Shown piece by piece: positions 50,138 through 55,362 of a DNA stretch of 55,362 nucleotides. Each line of letters opens with the position of its first letter. The first letter of the stretch is position 1. Position numbers and translations under genes: made by a program. The stretch is from Bacteroidales bacterium. Lineage in GTDB: Bacteria; Bacteroidota; Bacteroidia; Bacteroidales; UBA932. Under the pieces are notes generated by a model, which was not told the origin of the DNA, did not search any database, and saw nothing but the letters and a program-made list of their open reading frames with translations. The DNA lies in assembly GCA_017469845.1 (NCBI GenBank), contig JAFUFP010000038.1, positions 1-55,362 on the forward strand. The letters run 5' to 3'.

Positions 50138-51529
50138 ATGGCACAGAGAATAGACCGCACCCCCGTCCGCGAGCAGGATCCCGCGGTGAGGGCACACAAT
50201 TTTGAGGAAGTTTGTTACGGATTCTCGGTCGAGGAAGCGAGAAGGGAAGCTTCACGCTGCCTCCACTGCAAGAACCCCCGCTGCGTCACGGCCTGCCCCG
50301 TAAGCATAGACATCCCCGGATTCATCGCCGAGGTGAACAACGGGGACTTCAAGGCGGCTGCCGCCGTCATCGCGAAGGACTCTTCACTTCCCGCCGTTTG
50401 CGGAAGGGTATGTCCCCAGGAAACCCAGTGCGAAGGAAGCTGCGTCCTTGGTGTCAAGGGAGAGAGCGTAGCCATCGGAAAACTCGAAAGGTTCGTCGCA
50501 GACTATAACCGTGAGAACCCTTCGGAAGAATCAGCCAAGGCTGATATCCCTTCCAACGGCAAGAAAGTCGCCGTCGTGGGAAGCGGCCCTGCCGGACTTG
50601 CCTGCGCAGGAGACCTCGCCAAGAAAGGATATGACGTCACCATCTTCGAAGCCCTCCACCGCCCCGGCGGAGTGCTCGAATACGGCATACCCGAATTCCG
50701 TCTCCCCAAGGACAAGGTCGTCAAGTACGAAATCGACCAGATCAGGAAGCTGGGCGTGAAGATCGAGACCGACGTCATCATAGGAAGGACTCTCACGATC
50801 GACTCCCTTTTCGACAAGGAAGGATTCCAGGCCGTCTTCATCGGAAGCGGAGCGGGACTCCCCCGTTTCATGAACATCCCGGGAGAGAACCTCAACGGAG
50901 TCTTCTCGGCCAATGAATTCCTGACGAGGAACAACCTGATGAAGGCGTTCCGCACGGGAGCCCCCACCCCCATCAGGGCAGGAGCGAAAGCGGTCGTCGT
51001 GGGAGGAGGAAACGTCGCCATGGACGCCGCCCGTACAGCACTCCGGCTCGGAGCCGACACCACCATCGTCTACCGCCGTACCGAAGTCGAACTTCCCGCC
51101 CGTAGGGAGGAAGTCCACCACGCCAAGGAGGAAGGCATCAAGTTCGAGATGCTCACCAATCCCGTCGAGATACTCGGAGACGAGAACGGATGGGTAAGGG
51201 GTATCCGCTGCATAAAGATGGAACTGGGTGAGCCCGACGCCAGCGGCCGCCGCAGCCCCATTCCGATCCCCGGATCGGAATTCGACATCGAGACCGAGAC
51301 CGTCATCATGGCCCTCGGAACATCTCCCAACCCCCTCATCGTCCGTACGACCGAAGGACTGGAGACAAACCGCAGGGGTTGCCTCGTGGCAACTGAAGAA
51401 GGAGCCACAACCCGTGAAGGAGTCTTCGCAGGAGGTGATGCCGTAAGCGGAGCCGCCACCGTCATCCTCGCCATGGGAGCCGGAAGAAAAGGCGCCGTCG
51501 CCATCGACAACTACCTCAGTTCCAAGTAG
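50138..51529 (+). CDS. GltD-like FAD/NADPH oxidoreductase, NfnB/SudA-like (often annotated gltA)
   Basis: 463 residues. Cysteine motifs CLHCKNPRCVTACP (41-54) and CGRVCPQETQCEGSC (about 88-102) bind 4Fe-4S clusters; FAD binding is VVGSGPAGLACAGDL (about 144) and NADPH binding VVGGGNVAMDAARTAL (about 287). YGIPEFRLPKD and the C-terminal GGDAVSGAATVILAMGAGRKGA are typical. It is a homologue of GltD but has no GltB partner here; it pairs with the preceding [2Fe-2S] subunit, two bases apart. I infer electron bifurcation among NADH, NADPH and ferredoxin. Confidence 0.87.
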   Translation: MAQRIDRTPVREQDPAVRAHNFEEVCYGFSVEEARREASRCLHCKNPRCVTACPVSIDIPGFIAEVNNGDFKAAAAVIAKDSSLPAVCGRVCPQETQCEGSCVLGVKGESVAIGKLERFVADYNRENPSEESAKADIPSNGKKVAVVGSGPAGLACAGDLAKKGYDVTIFEALHRPGGVLEYGIPEFRLPKDKVVKYEIDQIRKLGVKIETDVIIGRTLTIDSLFDKEGFQAVFIGSGAGLPRFMNIPGENLNGVFSANEFLTRNNLMKAFRTGAPTPIRAGAKAVVVGGGNVAMDAARTALRLGADTTIVYRRTEVELPARREEVHHAKEEGIKFEMLTNPVEILGDENGWVRGIRCIKMELGEPDASGRRSPIPIPGSEFDIETETVIMALGTSPNPLIVRTTEGLETNRRGCLVATEEGATTREGVFAGGDAVSGAATVILAMGAGRKGAVAIDNYLSSK

Positions 51530-51542
51530 AAAGCTACAATTT

Positions 51543-51593
51543 AGCGGAATGGCCGCTTCCCTTTACGGGGAGGCGGTCATTCCGTTTATACTT
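51543..51593. terminator. Convergent terminator hairpin
   Basis: CGGAATGGCCGCTTCCC and GGGGAGGCGGTCATTCCG form a long stem (one or two wobble positions) between the NfnB-like gene and the convergent hydrolase gene, ending in TTT. Confidence 0.8.
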
Positions 51594-51608
51594 CTATTCG
51601 GAAGGCTT

Positions 51609-52427
51609 CTACTTGACATCGGGAAAGCCTTCGACTTCGGTGAAGCGATGGATCTTTTTCCCTTCCTTTTCAACCATCGAGAAGAACATCTTCTCGGGTC
51701 TCACCCAGGTGAGCTTCTCTCCGTAAAGGGCCCTGTATATCACCATCTTCTCCATCGTCTCCGAATCCAATGCGGTACCGGTCATCTCGTACTTTCCTCC
51801 CTTGAAATGGAGGAAGAACCTTCTTTCCCCCTCCTTTCTCGGATACTCCTCCATAAGTTTCCCGCAAAGCGGGGCGTAATACTTTTTCACCTCCTCCGGA
51901 GTCGGGGTATGGTTACCCGGGAAATGGTATGAATTGTCATAATGCTCAAGGAAAAGCGGTTCGAATCCGGCCAGGGTGTCCTTTTCCCCGAAGATTCCCC
52001 AGACACTCCCCTTACGGTAGTCGCAGCAGTTGTCGAACTGGGTTTTCTCGATTTCCCGGAACTTCCCGATGAGGGCCTCATCCACCGAGAAAGACTGTTC
52101 TTTTTTTCTCGGGAACTTGGACTCATGCATCCCTATCCTTTCCGAGAGAAACTCCGACATTCTGAAATGCGGATTTCCCAAAAGCGCCGGTATCCCGAGA
52201 ATCGGGGAAAGTATCTGCGCATAGAAAGCCCCGCAGCTGTTCCCGACCAGAAGATCGGGCTTCACGACATCGCACATCCCTTCAATGACGGAAAGCGCTT
52301 CCTCCGGATCATGAGGTATATCAGGTGGTATCACTATCGCCTTTCCCAGCAGGGCATCCTGAAGGGCACGTGCCTGAGGGCAGAAACCGGCTGAAAAGAA
52401 TCCGTGGAGAAAAAGTATTGTCTTCAT
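51609..52427 (-). CDS. YqiA/YcfP-like alpha/beta hydrolase fused to DUF1653
   Basis: 272 residues. The N-terminal 190 residues are a UPF0227-type esterase: ILFLHGFFSAGF at the start, nucleophile elbow VGNSCGAF (Ser about 64), GEKDTLAGFE (Asp about 148) and PGNHTPTPEEV (His about 172). The C-terminal 65 residues, HFKGGKYEMTGTALDSETMEKM and IYRALYGEKLTWVRPEKMFF, match DUF1653, usually a free-standing protein of about 70 residues. The fusion suggests that the two act on a common substrate. It is cytoplasmic. Confidence 0.8.
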   Translation of the reverse strand: MKTILFLHGFFSAGFCPQARALQDALLGKAIVIPPDIPHDPEEALSVIEGMCDVVKPDLLVGNSCGAFYAQILSPILGIPALLGNPHFRMSEFLSERIGMHESKFPRKKEQSFSVDEALIGKFREIEKTQFDNCCDYRKGSVWGIFGEKDTLAGFEPLFLEHYDNSYHFPGNHTPTPEEVKKYYAPLCGKLMEEYPRKEGERRFFLHFKGGKYEMTGTALDSETMEKMVIYRALYGEKLTWVRPEKMFFSMVEKEGKKIHRFTEVEGFPDVK

Positions 52428-52475
52428 TTCATATAGAGTTTTTTGTTATTTCCGTACGGCCGTCCCCGGTGATGC

Positions 52476-54092
52476 TCAGGGTTTCCGGAAAAGATGAACG
52501 TCATAAATCGACGGATACGCATCCCCTTCCCTCACTTCATCGAAGACCGCCATATATTCCCCGTTCGAGTAGACAAGATGCTGAAGGATATCATCGCCCT
52601 TACCCGCCGCCGATAGGGAGTCAGCCCTTTGGCCGAAGTTGCAGTCGAGAAGGATTCCGCCGTGCCTCCTATCCCTGAAAAAGCACCCGCCGCCTCTTGG
52701 CACGAATTCATACAGCTCCGCGGAAACAAGGACGGTGTATTCCCCCAAATCCACACCTTCGGGACAGTCGGAAAGTTTCCAGAGGCGGGAATGCGTAATG
52801 TCGTATTCCTTCACTGCGTCGGAGACGTGATCGAGCACAAAGGAATACTTGTCCGAAACGGAGGAGAACTTTTCCTTCGGCATGTGCCTAAGGAGATACC
52901 GGTAAGCCTCCGAAGCCCTTTTCACCTTACTGCCCGTTTCTCCATCCGTGGGAATATCAGAAAGGGAAGGAAGGCTCTCCAGAAGAGGGTCGGCGTTCTT
53001 CTCCAAGATTCTCCGCTGGCTCCTTATCCCGAAATCCGCCGCCCTAAGGTAAGGCACGAACGTGAAAATGGCCGCCGCCCCGATGAAAAGAAGGAGCATT
53101 CTCCTGAACATGTCCGTCCAAGGGAAAAAGAGCATGACGGAAAACACAGTAAGAAGGACGGCAACGACGAGAAGGTAGAACCTCGCCTCGGTGAAGCCGT
53201 ACTCTCCGATCCTGCGGAAAGTGCCGATCCACAAAAGGACCAGAGGTGCAGGAACAAGATACGGAAGGGCGGAGAAGAATTTCCCGAAATGGGGCTTTTC
53301 CAGAATTCCCCTGAGGAAGGCCGTCAGAAGGGCGACTGCAGTATATGCGCCCACCATGTAGGCGACTCCCCCGTCGGGAAGTTCCCACCTGAGGACTATC
53401 CTCGCTATATATACATAGAGGATGACGGTATAAAGGATGACGGCGGGAGAAAGGACGTAGTCGACAGAAGCCTTCACTATCCAGTTTTTCAGTTTCTCAC
53501 CTATCCCCTCACCGCTGACGAAGGTGCAGCAAAGAATCGGGATGACAAGGAAGGCGACGAAAGTGAGCGAGTACTCGAACCAGGGTTCTCCCATACGTAC
53601 GGAGAAAAGGAATCCCACCGAAGAGATCAAGGCGAGGATGATTCCCATAATGAGTCCTCCGAGGCCGAAACCCGCCACGGCACCCGCCGCCGTATCGACC
53701 CCCTGGGAAGCCATCTCGGGGTCGGGACGTTTCCCTTCACCCAGAAGAAGAAGCCCCAGGGCGATGAGATAACCCACCGGAGCCGACATCTCGGAAAAGG
53801 AATCCGACAGCAGAAGGATCGGCACCCAGAGGATCCAAACGAGCGGAAGGGCAATCCTTAGGAAGCGCTTTCCCCTGAAAAGCCTGTGCAGAGAGAAAAG
53901 CAGCACAAAATGAGGGAAGAACCAGAGGCTGAGATTGAAGATGACGTCTCCATCCACCTCGTTTTCGAGCCAAGGACGGAAAGCCACGCACAGCCAATAT
54001 ACCGCTCCAAGGGATATCTCCCACGGGAAATCCCTGAAAGTCTTCGCTATCCGTCCGGAAAGGGCGGAGAATCTTTCACCCAATGATGCCAT
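52476..54092 (-). CDS. Membrane protein with DUF4153 domain
   Basis: 538 residues from ATG 54092 (MASLGERFSALS); upstream in-frame codons to 54158 overlap the divergent promoter region. Ten or more hydrophobic helices cover residues 30-375, including YVLSPAVILYTVILYVYIARIVLRWELPDGG, typical of DUF4153. The C-terminal 170 residues are soluble and unlike known domains (VSDKYSFVLDHVSDAVKEYDIT; FRDRRHGGILLDCNFG). The role is unknown. It is divergent from the AlkD-like gene. Confidence 0.75.
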   Translation of the reverse strand: MASLGERFSALSGRIAKTFRDFPWEISLGAVYWLCVAFRPWLENEVDGDVIFNLSLWFFPHFVLLFSLHRLFRGKRFLRIALPLVWILWVPILLLSDSFSEMSAPVGYLIALGLLLLGEGKRPDPEMASQGVDTAAGAVAGFGLGGLIMGIILALISSVGFLFSVRMGEPWFEYSLTFVAFLVIPILCCTFVSGEGIGEKLKNWIVKASVDYVLSPAVILYTVILYVYIARIVLRWELPDGGVAYMVGAYTAVALLTAFLRGILEKPHFGKFFSALPYLVPAPLVLLWIGTFRRIGEYGFTEARFYLLVVAVLLTVFSVMLFFPWTDMFRRMLLLFIGAAAIFTFVPYLRAADFGIRSQRRILEKNADPLLESLPSLSDIPTDGETGSKVKRASEAYRYLLRHMPKEKFSSVSDKYSFVLDHVSDAVKEYDITHSRLWKLSDCPEGVDLGEYTVLVSAELYEFVPRGGGCFFRDRRHGGILLDCNFGQRADSLSAAGKGDDILQHLVYSNGEYMAVFDEVREGDAYPSIYDVHLFRKP

Positions 54093-54145
54093 ACCAAAAA
54101 GAATATCGTTGTCGGAATTACAACCCAATATACTCCTCTTTTTTC

Positions 54146-54153
54146 TATTTTTG
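54146..54153 (+). promoter_or_regulatory. -7 element for the AlkD-like gene
   Basis: TATTTTTG matches TAnnTTTG, 22 bases before the ATG at 54176. The -33 is weak. Confidence 0.5.
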
Positions 54154-54175
54154 CACATTGCAAAAGAAAAAAAGC

Positions 54176-54907
54176 ATGATCGAAGATTTTCTCAGTCCCC
54201 TCATCTGCCCCAGATTCCTTTCGGACCAAAAGTACCGTAAGGGGCATATCGCCATTCTCGCCGTCAGCGAAGGCACTTCCGTTATGGGCCTCCATACCCC
54301 CGAAATGAAATCCGCAGCGAAAGAGATAGTGAAAAAAGGAAAGGCCGACGAAGTCCTTGACGGTCTTCGGGAGCAGATGGCCTCCCAAGGGAGGCAGTCC
54401 CTCTTCCACGAGGAGAGGATGGTATGGGGTCTAATCCTCGACTACATGAAAGTTCCGCTCGAAGAAAGGCTCCTAAGGATCGGGGAATTCCTCCCCTCGA
54501 TAGACAACTGGGCGATCTGTGACAATTTCTGCTGCAATTCCCGTTGGGCCAAAAAGGAAGACAAGGAAAGGTTGTGGGAATGGATCCTTTCTCTTCTTCA
54601 CACCAAAAGGACCGACCCCTGTTACGAATTCACCGTAAGGACCGGCCTTATCCTCTCGATGTGCCATTTCCTTGAAAAGGACACTATCCAGAGGACCCTT
54701 TCCACGTTGGAGAGTCTTCCCTTCAAAGAAGGCGAGCCCTACTACATAAGGATGGGAGCCGCCTGGCTTATGGCGACATCTCTCGCCAAGGACGTTGAAA
54801 CGACAAGGGCTTTCGCATCCTCTTCAACCCTTCCCTCCGACATTCTGAAACTTTACGCCCGGAAAGCCAGGGAATCAAGGATAACCAAGGAAGTGTCCCC
54901 TTTCTAG
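54176..54907 (+). CDS. DNA alkylation repair protein, AlkD-like HEAT-repeat family
   Basis: 243 residues from ATG 54176; the longer frame runs through the promoter. An all-helical HEAT-like protein with GLHTPEMKSAAKEI near residue 40 and the family signature LPSIDNWAICDNFCC (about 102-116), whose Asp and Trp correspond to the catalytic residues of AlkD-type glycosylases. It removes alkylated purines from DNA. It is the second DNA-alkylation repair type in the window besides the AlkZ-like protein. Confidence 0.85.
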   Translation: MIEDFLSPLICPRFLSDQKYRKGHIAILAVSEGTSVMGLHTPEMKSAAKEIVKKGKADEVLDGLREQMASQGRQSLFHEERMVWGLILDYMKVPLEERLLRIGEFLPSIDNWAICDNFCCNSRWAKKEDKERLWEWILSLLHTKRTDPCYEFTVRTGLILSMCHFLEKDTIQRTLSTLESLPFKEGEPYYIRMGAAWLMATSLAKDVETTRAFASSSTLPSDILKLYARKARESRITKEVSPF

Positions 54908-54948
54908 TTCTTTTTCGTGTTTTCATTCAAAATAGTCAACGATATCCG

Positions 54949-54981
54949 TTAACAAATCCCCGCAAGCCCCGTCTTATATAC
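54949..54981 (+). promoter_or_regulatory. Candidate alternative-sigma promoter, copy D
   Basis: TTAACAAA (54949-54956), 17 bases, TTATATAC (54974-54981), 55 bases before the 29-residue peptide ATG. It resembles copies A-C at 33.2-37.9 kb. Confidence 0.4.
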
Positions 54982-55035
54982 GGAAAGGCCAGAGCGCGCA
55001 TGGCTTCTTTCCCACCAAAAGACAAACAAAGAATC

Positions 55036-55125
55036 ATGAAAAAGATATTGTTGATAGCGGCCATACTCCTGATTCTTCCTTTTTCAGGGGAATGCCGTCA
55101 GAAAGAAAAGGCGGTCTCTTCATAG
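55036..55125 (+). CDS. Small secreted peptide ORF (29 aa)
   Basis: A 29-codon ORF: MKKILLIAAILLILPFSG is a signal-peptide-like helix, followed by Glu-Cys and a short charged tail. The Cys sits where a lipobox Cys would be, but the residue before it is Glu, which is unusual. The likely product is a tiny membrane-associated or secreted peptide, perhaps entericidin-like in layout. It lies between promoter copy D and a strong terminator, so it could be a complete transcription unit. In the 54908-55295 gap it is the only ORF I would support. Confidence 0.4.
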   Translation: MKKILLIAAILLILPFSGECRQKEKAVSS

Positions 55126-55192
55126 GACTGACGCATCAAAAAATCGGAAATAATTGATCCCCTTCATGCCGCGTGCCGTGAAAAATGAATGA

Positions 55193-55229
55193 AACATCGG
55201 AAAAGTCGCAATTTTCCGATGTTTTTTTT
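55193..55229 (+). terminator. Strong intrinsic terminator
   Basis: AACATCGGAAAA and TTTTCCGATGTT form a twelve-base-pair stem with an eight-base loop, then a T-run. The T-run merges with the -33 box of the following promoter. Confidence 0.85.
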
Positions 55230-55258
55230 GGCGGTTTCGCGGGAAAGCCCTATCTTTG
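55227..55258 (+). promoter_or_regulatory. Bacteroidota-type promoter of the right-edge gene
   Basis: TTTG (55227-55230), 20 bases, TATCTTTG (55251-55258): a perfect match to the consensus. The -33 box is formed by the end of the preceding terminator T-run. The ATG follows at 55296. Confidence 0.8.
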
Positions 55259-55295
55259 TATTAAATGCATTTTAATACCCAAAAAATCATATCAC

Positions 55296-55362
55296 ATGGC
55301 TGATTATCCAGATTGGCTCCTTCCATACAAGGGGAAGGGGATGTACGTGTCGAAGCGCAAGA
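55296..55362 (+). CDS. Partial CDS cut by the right edge, possibly a transposase N-terminus
   Basis: Twenty-two codons, beginning MADYPDWLLPYKGKGMYVSK, run off the window. The pattern Tyr-Pro-Asp-Trp...Tyr-Lys-x-Lys-Gly resembles the first residues of transposase-like proteins (IS1634-type and relatives) that I recall from gut bacteria and archaea, but this is too short to be sure. A perfect promoter precedes it. Confidence 0.4.
   Translation, partial: MADYPDWLLPYKGKGMYVSKRK

Noticed and set aside
53406..53414. Another TATATAC-like sequence as a fifth sigma site
   Set aside because: It lies inside the DUF4153 coding region without a matching upstream box and with no start codon in reach.
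52629..53861. 410-codon plus-strand frame, very rich in charged residues
   Set aside because: It is antisense to the DUF4153 membrane protein; the charge richness is the complement of hydrophobic codons.

Overview
The window reads as a chromosomal segment of an uncultured gut or rumen type Bacteroidales (Bacteroidota) bacterium. Three things support this. Many genes have the Bacteroidota housekeeping promoter (TTG or TTTG, about 20 bases, then TAnnTTTG). The protein set is typical of the order: type III glutamine synthetase, short-T-loop P-II, DUF4250, DUF4298, PepSY-like and MetA-pathway-like outer membrane proteins. The trp operon has the B-E-G-D-C-F-A order. Base composition is moderately GC-rich apart from one AT-richer insertion-like ATPase gene. 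I see no rRNA, tRNA or CRISPR array.

Layout. 1-9.4 kb: a solute-binding protein translationally coupled to a Cache-HAMP-PP2C phosphatase, an outer membrane protein, a lipoprotein esterase, a DUF4250 pair, two methyltransferases, a LuxR-type regulator and a DUF1349 protein. 9.4-11.0 kb: a probably transferred DUF4143 ATPase behind three 32-bp iterated sites. 11.1-20.4 kb: small-molecule export, PepSY protein, Na/phosphate cotransporter with Pho-box-like repeats, an AlkZ-like/GNAT pair, a YqaA membrane protein, a sialate O-acetylesterase with an overlapping 52-residue ORF, and several small enzymes. 20.5-32.2 kb (minus strand): a continuous nitrogen-assimilation run glnN-gltB-gltD-glnK-amtB-asnB, preceded by a structured leader RNA with a terminator hairpin. 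32.5-39.3 kb: a sigma factor, an AAA+ ATPase, a MoxR ATPase, a VWA protein and two unknown proteins sharing a C-terminal module. 39.4-42.2 kb: an S66 peptidase and an amidophosphoribosyltransferase paralogue. 42.4-49.1 kb: the trp operon with a Trp-Trp-Trp leader peptide and attenuator. 49.2-51.5 kb: an NfnA/NfnB-like electron-transfer pair. 51.6-55.4 kb: a hydrolase-DUF1653 fusion, a DUF4153 membrane protein, an AlkD-like glycosylase, a 29-residue peptide ORF and the start of a gene cut by the right edge.

How it works together. The nitrogen run takes up ammonium (AmtB, gated by P-II), fixes it into glutamine (GlnN) and glutamate (GltBD), and passes amide nitrogen to asparagine (AsnB); trpG and the PurF-like protein are further glutamine users nearby.

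The strongest candidate for an undescribed system is the 33.2-39.3 kb island. The sigma gene, the AAA+ gene and the first unknown gene are each preceded by a similar non-housekeeping promoter (a GACAAA/TGTAAA-like box, 16-17 bases, then GTATATA). A fourth copy lies 15 kb away before the 29-residue peptide. I infer an autoregulated sigma regulon driving a MoxR/VWA chaperone-like complex. The two regulatory RNAs (glnN leader, trp leader) are the other notable items. All functional calls rest on reading motifs by eye, without database searches.
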